Assembly (NCBI RefSeq): GCF_014201615.1 | Contig: NZ_JACHEU010000001.1 | Location: 2,375,631-2,439,630, forward strand | Origin: Aquamicrobium lusatiense | GTDB lineage: Bacteria > Pseudomonadota > Alphaproteobacteria > Rhizobiales > Rhizobiaceae | Direction: 5' to 3' | DNA: 64,000 nt | Part shown: positions 38,472 to 48,970 of the stretch, piece after piece | Numbering within the stretch: position 1 is the stretch's first letter | Layout: the number at the start of each line of letters is the position of its first letter | Program-made: the position numbers and the translations under genes | Notes under the pieces: model-generated | Databases searched by the model: none | What the model saw: the letters and a program-made list of their open reading frames with translations, nothing else | What the model was told of the DNA's origin: nothing

Positions 38472-39281
38472 CTACATGGTAAAGTCGAAGCGGTATGTGG
38501 CCGAAACACCCATCGTGAACTGATTGCGGGAACCGCGCTCACGCACGATGCTGGAATCCGCGGCAGGTCCCATGAGGCGCGAGTATTCACCGAAAACGCT
38601 GGTGGTGACAGGATCGGACACTTTCCATGTTACCGCGCCGCCGACGCCAAGCGAGCGAACACCGCCACCCGGATTGTATTCGCTGAGGCCAGAGCGGAAG
38701 CTTTCATCTGCGGTGACGCCATAGTAAGCGTCGAAATATTTTGATGATGCGAACGATGCGCGGGGTCCGCCGGAAATCCGGATTTCCGGCGTGACGTCGT
38801 GGAAGGCATCTACCGCGATATCGCCGACCACACCCTTGTGAGCGCGGATACCCTGACGGACTTCAGCCCTTATGCGCACCCAGTCCAGCGGATAGAATTC
38901 AAAGAAACCGCCAACTTCACCGCCCCAACGCATCGGATCCAGCCCGCGAATGGCGTCTTCGTCATTGTCGCGCTTCCACAGGAACTTGCCCGTCACGCCG
39001 GCGCGAAAATCGCCCTGATCGGTCAGCGCCAGAGATATGTTGTCGTTACGCGATGAGAAGCGCACGGGATTGCCGGCCTTGCCGAGCGAGATGATCGGCG
39101 TCGCACCCAGCATATACTTCTTGCTGCCCTCGAAATCGGGCGCCACCAGCACTGTTGCACCGAGGGTAAGATACCAGTCACCGGACAGCCATCCGCCGAT
39201 GCCATCGGCAGCATGGACAATCGTGGGGACGCCAAGAGAAAACATTGCCGACAACGCGGCCGCAGGCTTCAAAACAGACAT
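38472..39281 (-). CDS. MipA/OmpV family outer-membrane protein
   Basis: This 269-residue protein has a signal peptide (cleavage after VHA, near residue 24) and alternating beta-strand character. It ends in an aromatic C-terminal strand (TYRFDFTM), typical of outer-membrane barrels. The family motifs WYLTLGATVLVAPDFEGSKKY near the start and a GGP-rich middle support MipA/OmpV. MipA scaffolds murein enzymes in E. coli, while others are porin-like, so the role here is not resolved. It has its own upstream region, shared with divergent hdeD. Confidence 0.88.
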   Translation of the reverse strand: MSVLKPAAALSAMFSLGVPTIVHAADGIGGWLSGDWYLTLGATVLVAPDFEGSKKYMLGATPIISLGKAGNPVRFSSRNDNISLALTDQGDFRAGVTGKFLWKRDNDEDAIRGLDPMRWGGEVGGFFEFYPLDWVRIRAEVRQGIRAHKGVVGDIAVDAFHDVTPEIRISGGPRASFASSKYFDAYYGVTADESFRSGLSEYNPGGGVRSLGVGGAVTWKVSDPVTTSVFGEYSRLMGPAADSSIVRERGSRNQFTMGVSATYRFDFTM

Positions 39282-39447
39282 GTCTCACCGTTTACGCAAT
39301 ACAAGTGGGAGTTGAAGCGATTGTTGCAGTCAGTTTGGTAAAATTTGTTTTAAATCCGTAATGTTATGATGCGCCTGCCTACTGGACGCTTCGAAGCGGC
39401 GGCACTAGCTTAGTCATGTGGAGGGGTAGGTTAGCAGGAGAGGCAAC

Positions 39448-40005
39448 ATGACTTTTGAGAACAATTCAATCCGCAGCATCACCGACGAAGTGCGCTCCAA
39501 ATGGGGCTGGTTCGTAGCACTCGGGGTTCTGCTGCTCATCCTGGGCGGCGTCGCGTTCGGTAATCTGTTCATCGCGACAATTGCATCTGTCTATTTTGTC
39601 GGCTGGCTGATGCTTTTTGCTGGCGTCATCGAAATCATTCACGCTTTCGGAGTGCAGACTTGGGGCCGGTTCTTCCTGTGGCTTGCGAGCGGCCTGCTCT
39701 ATGCGCTGGCAGGCATTTTCTTCGTTTTCTACGATCCGATTGCCTCGGCGGCCGCACTTACATTTCTGCTGGCCGTGTCTCTGGTCGCCTCCGGCGCGCT
39801 GCGGGCATGGGTCGGCTATCAGAACTGGGAACAGAAGGGCTCGGGCTGGATCGTTACGGCCGGTATCGTGACCATTCTGGCTGGCATCGTAATTGCCATC
39901 GGCTGGCCGGTGAACAGCCTTTGGGTGATTGGACTGTTCCTCGCGATCGATCTGGTCTTTCAGGGCTGGACCTTCATTGCGTTCGGACTGGCGCTGAAGA
40001 AGTAA
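39448..40005 (+). CDS. HdeD family membrane protein
   Basis: The 185 residues contain six hydrophobic helices arranged as three hairpins, the DUF308/HdeD pattern. HdeD supports acid resistance in E. coli, and rhizobial members are presumed stress-related membrane proteins. The N-terminus is cytosolic and polar (MTFENNSIRSITDEVRSKW). AGGAG-type Shine-Dalgarno (AGGAGAGGCAAC) precedes the ATG. It converges on ribF with a 3-bp gap, leaving no room for a terminator between them. Confidence 0.9.
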   Translation: MTFENNSIRSITDEVRSKWGWFVALGVLLLILGGVAFGNLFIATIASVYFVGWLMLFAGVIEIIHAFGVQTWGRFFLWLASGLLYALAGIFFVFYDPIASAAALTFLLAVSLVASGALRAWVGYQNWEQKGSGWIVTAGIVTILAGIVIAIGWPVNSLWVIGLFLAIDLVFQGWTFIAFGLALKK

Positions 40006-40008
40006 AGG

Positions 40009-40983
40009 TCAGAAGCTGATTTCGGCGTCCAGAGCAGAAAGGCTTCGGACGCCACTCAGCACGGCCCTCGCCTCCTGCTCGTCGCGCCTCATCTGCGCGA
40101 CGAGTGCGTCAAGCCCGTCGAATTTTTCTTCGCCGCGCAGATAAGCGAAAAACGAAACATCGCAGACTTCGCCATAGAGATCGCCGGAGAAATCGAACAC
40201 GAAGGTTTCGAGCAGCGGCGCTCCGTTGACATTGACCGTGGGGCGGCGGCCAAAACTGGCAACGCCATCATGAAGGCTTCCGTCTGCGCGCCGGAACCGC
40301 ACCGCATAGATACCTTCGCGCAACTCCACATCTTCCGGCAAACACATATTGGCCGTTGGAAAACCCAGCGTGCGACCGAGTTGCTGACCGCCGATGACTT
40401 CGCTTTGCACGGTGAAGCGGTAGCCGAGAAGTCCCGCCGCCTCCGACACATTTCCTGCGGCCAGCAGCTCTCTTATACGGCTGGAAGAAATGACCTGCGC
40501 GCCCTCGTCGCGAAAGGCGTCCACCAGAGTCACGCCAAAGCCGTGACGTTCTCCGGCGTTCATCAGATAGGCCGGGCCGCCCTGGCGGTCCTTGCCGAAG
40601 TGAAAGTTGAAGCCGGTGACGGCATGACTGATGCCAAGATTTTCCTGAAGGATTCCGGCCACGAAATCCTCCGCCGACTGTGCCGCAAACTGTGCCGTGA
40701 AGGCCTGCTCCACAACCGCTGAAAAACCCAGCTCTTCGAGAAGATGCGCTTTCATTGCTGGCGGCGTCAGCACGAAAAGCGGGACCTGCGGCCGGAAGAA
40801 TTTGCGCGGGTGGGGCTCGAAGGTGAGGACCAGTGCGGGAACGCCACGCTTCCCGGCCTCTTCCAGTGCACGCCCCAGCACAGCCTGATGGCCGCGATGA
40901 ACGCCGTCGAAATTTCCGATCGCCACGACACCACCGCGCAGATCCGCAGGCAGTTGCTTATTTCCGGCAATGCGCGCCAGCAT
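40009..40983 (-). CDS. ribF: Bifunctional riboflavin kinase/FAD synthetase
   Basis: RibF phosphorylates riboflavin to FMN (C-terminal flavokinase, about 185-310) and adenylates FMN to FAD (N-terminal nucleotidyltransferase, about 15-165). The N-terminal HIGH-like site is AIGNFDGVHRGHQ (about 22-34), and the kinase has GRTLGFPTANM near 205. The 324 residues fit the family. A HAD-phosphatase gene lies 8 bp upstream on the same strand, a usual pairing in Rhizobiales. No FMN riboswitch is visible. Confidence 0.96.
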   Translation of the reverse strand: MLARIAGNKQLPADLRGGVVAIGNFDGVHRGHQAVLGRALEEAGKRGVPALVLTFEPHPRKFFRPQVPLFVLTPPAMKAHLLEELGFSAVVEQAFTAQFAAQSAEDFVAGILQENLGISHAVTGFNFHFGKDRQGGPAYLMNAGERHGFGVTLVDAFRDEGAQVISSSRIRELLAAGNVSEAAGLLGYRFTVQSEVIGGQQLGRTLGFPTANMCLPEDVELREGIYAVRFRRADGSLHDGVASFGRRPTVNVNGAPLLETFVFDFSGDLYGEVCDVSFFAYLRGEEKFDGLDALVAQMRRDEQEARAVLSGVRSLSALDAEISF

Positions 40984-40991
40984 GGGAAGTC

Positions 40992-41852
40992 CTATTGCAG
41001 TCGCGGCATGACGGCCACGGGGGCGTAGCCATGCTTTTCCAGAAAACCGGCGAGCTGTTTCGGATCCGGATTCAGGGCATCGCCATAATCGCGGGCATGG
41101 ATGCCTCCTGAAATGTAGAGCGCATCGACACCATTGTCGGCCGCGCCCTTTATGTCCGTCATGATTCCGTCACCGATCGCGAGCACTTCGCGCCGGTCCA
41201 GATCGCGCCCGACAATGTCGGCGGCGGCCCTGAGGGCAGCCTTGTAGATCGGCGCGTGGGGTTTTCCGGCAATCAGCGTACGCCCGCCCATCTGGCCGTA
41301 GTCACGCGCGATCGCTCCCGCGCACCAGATCAGCCTGTCGCCGCGCTCAACCACAATATCGGGGTTGGCGCAGATGAAAGGCAGATTGCGTGAACGCAGC
41401 CTCGTCAGCAGTTCCTGATAATCCTCAGGTGTTTCGGTTTCATCATCGAAAGGACCGGTGCACACGACCGCCTGCGCCTCGAAATCCTCGACCAGCTCGA
41501 CATCGAGCCCATCATAGATGTTGGTGTCGCGATCGGGGCCGATGTGGAAAATCCGGCGCGGGGCCTCGGCAATCAGATCGCGCGTGACATCGCCGGAACT
41601 GACAAGCTTGTCATAGGTGCCGTCCGGAACGCCGATCGTGCGCATCTGTGCCACGACATCGGCTCCGAGCCTTGGCGAATTGGTGATCATAACGACTGCC
41701 ACTCCCCTCGCCCGTGCTTCTGCCAGCGCAGAGGCCGCCTGCGGGAAATGCTCAACCCCGTTATGGACCACGCCCCACACATCGCACAGCAAAGCGGCAT
41801 AGTTGCCCGAAATCGTTTCGAGCGAAGTGATGATAGGAGAATGAACCGTCAT
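40992..41852 (-). CDS. TIGR01459 family HAD hydrolase
   Basis: ATG at 41852 (MTVHSPIITSLETISGNYAALL) gives 286 residues, the usual length of TIGR01459. The longer ORF to 42017 is leader. It has HAD motif I LLCDVWGVVHNG (nucleophile Asp), motif II MITNSPR, and a C-terminal Lys/Asp region GKPHAPIYK...AIGDGIMTDIKGA. This is the NagD/4-nitrophenylphosphatase-like class, a cytosolic phosphatase whose substrate is not known. Cotranscription with ribF suggests a possible flavin-nucleotide link, by context only. Confidence 0.9.
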   Translation of the reverse strand: MTVHSPIITSLETISGNYAALLCDVWGVVHNGVEHFPQAASALAEARARGVAVVMITNSPRLGADVVAQMRTIGVPDGTYDKLVSSGDVTRDLIAEAPRRIFHIGPDRDTNIYDGLDVELVEDFEAQAVVCTGPFDDETETPEDYQELLTRLRSRNLPFICANPDIVVERGDRLIWCAGAIARDYGQMGGRTLIAGKPHAPIYKAALRAAADIVGRDLDRREVLAIGDGIMTDIKGAADNGVDALYISGGIHARDYGDALNPDPKQLAGFLEKHGYAPVAVMPRLQ

Positions 41853-42088
41853 GTCGGCAGAAACGTCCGTATCTCGAAGATGGTCAGGCCTGTTGGCCGT
41901 GCGGGCTCCCGGATTAACCGATGCGGCCCTGACTGTCACCAGCTTTCCTGCCTTGCCGGCCCGGATGCTGGTTAACATGCTTTGAATGAAAGAGAGCAAT
42001 TTTAGACAATTGCGCAAACCCGAAATTTAAATGTTTCAGGGATAGTGCCTCCAACCAGTCAGATATTGGCAGCGGGGGCTAGAGCCAG

Positions 42089-43993
42089 ATGCTTCGGAAA
42101 TTCCTTGCCGACACGCGCGGCAATTATGCCATGATCACCGGGTTGCTGATGGCACCCCTGTTCGGCGCTGTCGCGCTGGCTGTCGACTATTCGGAAATGT
42201 CCCGGCAGCGCCTCGATACACGCAACGCGCTGGACGCGGCCAATATCGCAACGGCACGCGAGATTCAGTCCCAGATCAGCGACGCCGATGCCATCGCTTA
42301 CGCCAACAATTTCTACTACGCCAATCTGCGGCATGTGGTGCCGGCGAAATCGACGCTTCAGGTTACGCTGCCAAGTCAGGTCGTCGGCGGCGGCTCGATG
42401 ACGATGTGCGCCACGCTGACCTATTCACCGATCTTCTTCCCCGCAGCCGCCGCACTGGTTGGCAAGCAATCCGAGGATTACGACTTCATAACCTGCTCAG
42501 AAGTGCGCCTGAAGAACACGCTGGAAGTGGCGCTGGTGCTGGATAATTCGGGCTCGATGGACGCAAAAGGAACGGGTTCCAGCCAGACGCGTATGGAATT
42601 GCTGAAAAAGGCCGCTGACGAACTCATCGCGACGATGGTGAAACAGGCGGACAGCGTAAAGCAGGTCGAAAAGCCTATCCAGTTCGCTCTCGTGCCGTTC
42701 GCGACATCAGTGAATGTCGGGAAGGCAAACAAGGATGCTTCCTGGATAGACACACTTGGCATTTCCGCCATCCATCATGAAAATTTCAACTGGAATTCTT
42801 TCACCTGGGCAAGCCGCAAGATTTCCAAAGAAGGAAACATCTACGTCAAGCGGGGAAAGGACTGGGGAGAGAAGGAGGGAGATATCGTCACGCGGCTCAC
42901 GCTGTTTGACGAATTGAAGTACTACAAGGACAGCGGCAAGAAGGAGACGTTGCCCTATGCCGAATGGGAAGGATGCGTGGAACAGCGCCCCTACCCTTAT
43001 GATTTGACGGATGAACAGCCACGCTCGTCGAATCCGGACACGCTTTTTGTTCCGATGTTCTACCCGGACGATGCCAGAAACGGTTACAACGACTGGATCA
43101 CCAAGGTGGTCAACAGCAATGACGCCTCTAAAAACACGCTCTTCTGGGACAGTGACAGCAACCGTGCGCCGCACGATATGACCAAGTATTTTGACCTGCG
43201 CACGTCTGTGAACGGGACGCAGAACGGATATGTGGCGCCTTATGGCTCTCAAAAAATGGGACAGGGCAACGGTCCTAACGCCAACTGCACCACGCAACCG
43301 ATTACTCCACTGGTCGATGTTACCGATCCCGCGGGAATGACAAAGATCAAGAATGCCATTGCAGCGATGGAGCCTCTGGGTGGCACCAGTGTCGGCAGCG
43401 GTCTTGCGTGGGGATGGCGTGTCCTCTCAAGTGGCGAACCCTTCACGGAAGGCAGGCCGGAAACCGATCGGGGCAATGACAAGGTCGTCATCGTGCTGAC
43501 CGATGGAGCTAACACGTACTACACGCCGAGCAGCGTTCGCAGGCTGAACGGATCGACCTCTGCGGCGTCGGACAATAACAACGTAAAGTCGATTTATGGC
43601 GATTACGGATTTCTCAAGCCGTACAACAGCTCGCTCGCCTATGGTCGCCTTTTCCTTGGTCCGAACAAGACCTACAGCAAGACTAGCTTCGCTAATGAAA
43701 ACTACTCCAAGGCGATGAACGAAAAACTGCAGGAGCTTTGCGCGAATGCGAAGGCCGCCAACATCATGATCATGACGGTCGGTCTGGATCTTGAGGCGGA
43801 AGCAAAGAAAGACGCAAAGGTCAAAGAACAGATCACCGGTCTGATGACCTGTTCCTCGGATTCGCGCAACCGGCGCGATGCAACGGACCCCAGCAAGCCG
43901 GCAAAGCTGTTTTGGAACGCGGCTGGCAACGATCTGTCCAATGCGTTCCGTGAGATCGCGGACGAGTTGTCCAATCTGCGCGTAACCAGGTAA
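42089..43993 (+). CDS. TadG-like pilus assembly/vWA protein
   Basis: The 634 residues begin with a TadE/G-type N-terminus (RGNYAMITGLLMAPLFGAVALAVDYSE, one membrane helix at about 13-32). A von Willebrand A domain follows, with MIDAS DNSGSM (about 152-157), a threonine in the middle (GGTSVGSGLAW) and VVIVLTDGANT. TadG proteins belong to Flp/Tad pili, but no tadA/cpaF, rcpC or flp is in the window, so it is an isolated member. It could be a surface or periplasmic adhesion protein. A strong hairpin follows the stop. Confidence 0.87.
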   Translation: MLRKFLADTRGNYAMITGLLMAPLFGAVALAVDYSEMSRQRLDTRNALDAANIATAREIQSQISDADAIAYANNFYYANLRHVVPAKSTLQVTLPSQVVGGGSMTMCATLTYSPIFFPAAAALVGKQSEDYDFITCSEVRLKNTLEVALVLDNSGSMDAKGTGSSQTRMELLKKAADELIATMVKQADSVKQVEKPIQFALVPFATSVNVGKANKDASWIDTLGISAIHHENFNWNSFTWASRKISKEGNIYVKRGKDWGEKEGDIVTRLTLFDELKYYKDSGKKETLPYAEWEGCVEQRPYPYDLTDEQPRSSNPDTLFVPMFYPDDARNGYNDWITKVVNSNDASKNTLFWDSDSNRAPHDMTKYFDLRTSVNGTQNGYVAPYGSQKMGQGNGPNANCTTQPITPLVDVTDPAGMTKIKNAIAAMEPLGGTSVGSGLAWGWRVLSSGEPFTEGRPETDRGNDKVVIVLTDGANTYYTPSSVRRLNGSTSAASDNNNVKSIYGDYGFLKPYNSSLAYGRLFLGPNKTYSKTSFANENYSKAMNEKLQELCANAKAANIMIMTVGLDLEAEAKKDAKVKEQITGLMTCSSDSRNRRDATDPSKPAKLFWNAAGNDLSNAFREIADELSNLRVTR

Positions 43994-43994
43994 G

Positions 43995-44040
43995 CTTCTG
44001 CCGGGCAGGCTCCGAATTTCAGATGCCTGCCCGGCAAAAG
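43995..44040. terminator. Perfect long hairpin after the TadG-like gene
   Basis: CTTCTGCCGGGCAGGC (43995-44010) pairs with GCCTGCCCGGCAAAAG (44025-44040) with one mismatch, giving about 15 pairs around a 14-base loop. It starts 2 bp after the stop codon. No U-run follows, so it may act through stability. The next ORF starts 3 bp later, which is unusually close. Confidence 0.65.
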
Positions 44041-44042
44041 CC

Positions 44043-44585
44043 ATGATCATTGGCCTTACAGGCGTCATGACTTTTATTCTGCCTGCCAATCGCAATGAAA
44101 TTTCATTCAGCCCTGCCCGCCGGAACCTGATTTCTGGCGGCGGCGCGCTGGTTCTCACGGCGCTTGCCGGTTGCGGCTCCCTGCCCCGGCATGGCCCCGG
44201 AGGCGGTGCGTCGACCGCTTCCCGCCAGACGATGGATGGCATTCGCACGGCCGAAGGGCTGGCGCTCGTCTCACCCGATCACCAACTGGAGCAGGCAGCC
44301 CTGCAACAGGCGCAGTATATGGCCGCCTCGGGCAGGATGAACCACACCACCGGCTTCGGAAAAGATTTTCAGGCCCGGGTCAAAGGCAACGGCATCAGGG
44401 GCGCTGCGGCCGAGAATATTGCCGAAGGGCGCATGGATGCCGCCCGCGCCATCGATATGTGGATGAATTCGCCCCCCCATCGCCGCAACATGCTGGACGG
44501 GCGTTTTCGCCGCTTCGGCCTTGCCTGGGCAACCCGGCCGGAACGCCCCGAATGGCGCTATTGGGCCATGATTCTGGCAAGCTGA
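44043..44585 (+). CDS. CAP (SCP/PR-1) domain lipoprotein
   Basis: This 180-residue protein has a hydrophobic segment ending in the lipobox LTALAGC near residue 41, preceded by RRNLISGG. The CAP domain follows: [39 protein letters not shown] and [23 protein letters not shown], with the two conserved His. CAP proteins bind lipids or act as secreted proteins of varied function. ATG at 44067 is an alternative start that would leave a more standard-length signal. It precedes groES by 167 bp on the same strand. Confidence 0.85.
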   Translation: MIIGLTGVMTFILPANRNEISFSPARRNLISGGGALVLTALAGCGSLPRHGPGGGASTASRQTMDGIRTAEGLALVSPDHQLEQAALQQAQYMAASGRMNHTTGFGKDFQARVKGNGIRGAAAENIAEGRMDAARAIDMWMNSPPHRRNMLDGRFRRFGLAWATRPERPEWRYWAMILAS

Positions 44586-44628
44586 CCGAGGCCGCCCTTT
44601 CCTGTTCGCAGAGAAACGGCTCTCGCTT

Positions 44629-44657
44629 CTTGACACCGTCCGGGGCGCTGACTATCT
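44629..44657 (+). promoter_or_regulatory. groESL promoter (RpoH-like or housekeeping)
   Basis: CTTGAC (44629-44634), a 17-bp spacer, then CTATCT (44652-44657). CTTGAC with a CTATxT-type -10 fits both the rhizobial RpoH heat-shock promoter pattern and the alphaproteobacterial housekeeping consensus. The start point would fall just before or within the CIRCE operator at 44667, which is the expected arrangement for repression. Confidence 0.65.
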
Positions 44658-44666
44658 CATGGCTCG

Positions 44667-44693
44667 TTAGCACTCTCCGAAAGCGAGTGCTAA
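44667..44693 (+). promoter_or_regulatory. CIRCE operator (HrcA-binding site)
   Basis: TTAGCACTC, 9 bases, then GAGTGCTAA. Both arms match the CIRCE consensus at every position. It lies 59 bp before the groES ATG. HrcA represses chaperone genes through this element, and the repressor gene hrcA is not in the window. Confidence 0.97.
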
Positions 44694-44752
44694 CAGGTCC
44701 GGTCAAGCCGGACGGAGGAATTCTTTCTCATCATTGTGACCGAGGAAATCAA

Positions 44753-45049
44753 ATGGCAAAGACGAAGTTCCGCCCGCTTCATGACCGTGTGGTCGTTCGC
44801 CGGGTCGAGTCCGAAGAGAAGACGGCTGGCGGCATCATCATCCCCGATACCGCCAAGGAAAAGCCGCAGGAAGGCGAAGTCGTGGCTGTGGGCTCGGGCG
44901 CCCGCGATGAAAGCGGCAAGCTCGTCGCCCTCGACGTCAAGGCCGGCGACCGTGTCCTGTTCGGCAAGTGGTCGGGCACCGAAGTCAAGCTCAATGGCGA
45001 AGACCTTCTGATCATGAAGGAATCCGACATCATGGGCATCATCGGCTGA
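44753..45049 (+). CDS. groES: Co-chaperonin GroES
   Basis: GroES caps the GroEL cylinder during protein folding. The ATG at 44753 gives 98 residues starting [17 protein letters not shown], with the mobile-loop region [18 protein letters not shown] and the C-terminal [15 protein letters not shown] longer frame extends upstream but has no support. GAGGAAAT precedes the start. groEL follows at 68 bp, and the operon is governed by the CIRCE/promoter pair upstream. Confidence 0.98.
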   Translation: MAKTKFRPLHDRVVVRRVESEEKTAGGIIIPDTAKEKPQEGEVVAVGSGARDESGKLVALDVKAGDRVLFGKWSGTEVKLNGEDLLIMKESDIMGIIG

Positions 45050-45114
45050 TCTGGCCGTTCCCATTCATCAACAATCACTGCAATCCGAATTTCGGACCAA
45101 AGGTCCAGGAGTAA

Positions 45115-46758
<1,644 letters not shown>

Positions 46759-46780
46759 GAAAGTCCGGCTTCGCATCGGA

Positions 46781-46809
46781 AAGGGCGGCTTCGGCCGCCT
46801 TTTTCTTTT
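46781..46809 (+). terminator. Intrinsic terminator of groESL
   Basis: GGCGGC (46784-46789), TTCG tetraloop, GCCGCC (46794-46799), extended by A/T pairs, followed by TTTTTCTTTT. This is a textbook rho-independent terminator. Confidence 0.93.
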
Positions 46810-46874
46810 GCCTGCAGGAACAAACCCGCCAGCGCTCCGTTGATACGCGCAAGTTCAACTCAGGAGATGCGATC

Positions 46875-47054
46875 ATGGTGAACAAGGATCAGGTGTCGGG
46901 TGTTGCAAAGCAGGCCAAGGGCGCGGTGACGGAAGCCGCCGGCAAGCTTACGGGCAACAAGAAGACCGAGCTCAAGGGCAAGGCCGAAAAAGTCGAAGGC
47001 AAGGTCCAGAAAGCCGCCGGCGACATCAAGGAAAAGGTACGCAAGGCCCATTGA
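46875..47054 (+). CDS. CsbD family stress-response protein
   Basis: This 59-residue protein starts MVNKDQVSGVAKQAKGAVTEAAGKLTG and ends in KEKVRKAH. It is almost entirely Lys/Ala/Gly/Glu, with helix-turn repeats GAVTEAAGKLTG and GKVQKAAGDIKEKV, matching the CsbD/YjbJ family, which is abundant under stress in many bacteria. CAGGAG lies about 8 bases upstream. Its position after the groESL terminator suits a stress gene with its own promoter. Molecular role is unknown. Confidence 0.92.
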   Translation: MVNKDQVSGVAKQAKGAVTEAAGKLTGNKKTELKGKAEKVEGKVQKAAGDIKEKVRKAH

Positions 47055-47080
47055 GCACTTCCAACACAAGCTTTCAGGCA

Positions 47081-47108
47081 AAAAGGCGGCTGTCTCAGCC
47101 GCCTTTTT
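47081..47108 (+). terminator. Intrinsic terminator after the CsbD gene
   Basis: GGCGGCT (47085-47091) pairs with AGCCGCC (47097-47103), with A/T pairs outside, followed by a TTTTT run. Confidence 0.92.
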
Positions 47109-47259
47109 CTCATTCTCCAGCTCGCCGTAAGGCGGCCCCGGATGCTTGTCGACAGTTCAAACGATTAGGCCATCGGGCTTCGGAAATCTTCCCTTGAAGC
47201 CGGAGAGGCAAAGCGTTAGGCCGGTGCCATCTCAATCCGCTTGTTCAGGAGACTGGCCC

Positions 47260-48657
47260 GTGAGCACAAAGAACACCAGAACCGAAACAGATACGTTCGG
47301 CCCGATCGAGGTCGCTTCCGATCGTTACTGGGGTGCTCAGGCGCAGCGGTCCCTTGGCAATTTCCGGATCGGCTGGGAAAAGCAGCCGGCTTCCATCGTG
47401 CGGGCGCTCGGCATCGTCAAGCGCGCCGCCGCCGAAGCCAACATGGAACTGGGCAGGCTCGACCCCACGCTCGGCGCGGCCATCATCGAAGCGGCACAGG
47501 AGGTCATCGACGGCAAGCTCGATGACCACTTCCCGCTGGTGGTCTGGCAGACCGGTTCGGGCACCCAGTCCAACATGAACAGCAACGAAGTGATTTCCAA
47601 CCGCGCCATCGAAAAGCTGGGCGGCGAAATGGGCTCCAAGAAGCCCGTTCATCCCAATGATCACGTCAACATGAGCCAGTCGTCGAACGACACCTATCCG
47701 ACGGCCATGCACATCGCCTGCGCCGAGCGCATCGTTCACGATCTGCTGCCTGCCCTGAAGCATCTGCACGGCGCTCTGGAAGCCAAGGTCACGGCATTCG
47801 GCCACATCGTCAAGATCGGCCGTACCCACACGCAGGATGCAACCCCCCTCACCCTGGGTCAGGAATTTTCCGGTTACGCCACCCAGGTGAAGAACGGTAT
47901 CGAGCGCATCGAGATGACCCTGCCCGCGCTGATGCAGCTTGCTCAGGGCGGCACCGCTGTCGGCACCGGGCTGAACGCACCCGTCGGCTTTGCCGAAAAG
48001 GTTGCCGAGAAGATCGCCGCCATCACCGGCCTTGGCTTCACGTCGGCGCCGAACAAGTTCGAAGCGCTTGCCGCGCATGACGCCATGGTGTTTTCGCACG
48101 GCGCCATCAACACGGTTGCGGCCTCGCTGTTCAAGATCGCCAATGACATCCGCTTCCTCGGCTCCGGCCCCCGCGCCGGCCTTGGCGAGCTTGCCCTGCC
48201 GGAAAACGAACCCGGCTCGTCTATCATGCCCGGCAAGGTGAACCCCACCCAGTGCGAGGCGCTGACGCAGGTTTGTGTGCAGGTGTTCGGCAACAATGCC
48301 GCGCTGACCTTCGCCGGCAGCCAGGGTCATTTCGAGCTGAACGTCTACAACCCGCTGATGGCCTACAATTTCCTTCAGTCGGTGAAGCTGCTGGCCGACG
48401 CATCGGTTTCCTTCACCGACAATTGCGTCGTCGGCATCGAGGCGCGTGAGGATAACATCAAGGCTTCGCTGGAGCGTTCGCTGATGCTGGTTACCGCGCT
48501 CGCACCCACCATTGGCTATGATGCGGCTGCAAAGATTGCCAAAACGGCGCACAAGAACGGCACCACTTTGCGCGAGGAGGCTCTTGCAACCGGCCTCGTC
48601 AGCGAGGCGGACTATGATCGTCTGGTGCGTCCGGAAGACATGACCCATCCGGGTTGA
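47260..48657 (+). CDS. fumC: Class II fumarate hydratase
   Basis: FumC interconverts fumarate and malate in the TCA cycle without an iron-sulfur cluster. The GTG at 47260, preceded by AGGAGA, gives 465 residues starting [17 protein letters not shown]. The upstream frame to 47146 has no family sequence. Active-site segments [38 protein letters not shown] and the signature [15 protein letters not shown] are all present. It has its own 205-bp upstream region. Confidence 0.97.
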   Translation: MSTKNTRTETDTFGPIEVASDRYWGAQAQRSLGNFRIGWEKQPASIVRALGIVKRAAAEANMELGRLDPTLGAAIIEAAQEVIDGKLDDHFPLVVWQTGSGTQSNMNSNEVISNRAIEKLGGEMGSKKPVHPNDHVNMSQSSNDTYPTAMHIACAERIVHDLLPALKHLHGALEAKVTAFGHIVKIGRTHTQDATPLTLGQEFSGYATQVKNGIERIEMTLPALMQLAQGGTAVGTGLNAPVGFAEKVAEKIAAITGLGFTSAPNKFEALAAHDAMVFSHGAINTVAASLFKIANDIRFLGSGPRAGLGELALPENEPGSSIMPGKVNPTQCEALTQVCVQVFGNNAALTFAGSQGHFELNVYNPLMAYNFLQSVKLLADASVSFTDNCVVGIEAREDNIKASLERSLMLVTALAPTIGYDAAAKIAKTAHKNGTTLREEALATGLVSEADYDRLVRPEDMTHPG

Positions 48658-48699
48658 CGGCATCTGGCAGCGGCGAGCTGTTTCAGCTAAGTTGCGGCC

Positions 48700-48828
48700 A
48701 TGCGCTATGTCATCCTCTTTGTCGCCATTGCAGGCTTTTTGATCTGGGACGGCCTCTATAATGGAGGCCGTTACATGGATATGGCGGTCAAATCCGCAGA
48801 CCACCTGCTGCGCATGGTCACCGGCTGA
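48700..48828 (+). CDS. Small single-span membrane protein
   Basis: This 42-residue ORF starts MRYVILFVAIAGFLIWDGLY and continues NGGRYMDMAVKSADHLLRMVTG. It has one N-terminal membrane helix, then a short polar amphipathic tail. It begins 42 bp after fumC on the same strand and may be cotranscribed. The hydrophobic pattern and clear stop make it likely real, but no strong ribosome-binding site is present (TTGCGGCC). Function is unknown. Confidence 0.6.
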   Translation: MRYVILFVAIAGFLIWDGLYNGGRYMDMAVKSADHLLRMVTG

Positions 48829-48970
48829 GCTTTCCCGGCCATTTCCTGCCGCGACATCGCGCCGGTTGACGCGACTCAGCCTTCCGGATCAAAAGGGGGC
48901 GTCAGACGAATGCGCGTCCCGGACAGCTATGTGTGACCATCCTTCCACCACGACCCTTCAGGAGGCCGAA

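Noticed and set aside
40984..42088. FMN riboswitch before ribF
   Set aside because: ribF follows the HAD gene by 8 bp with no leader, and no conserved RFN-element segments are present upstream of the HAD gene.
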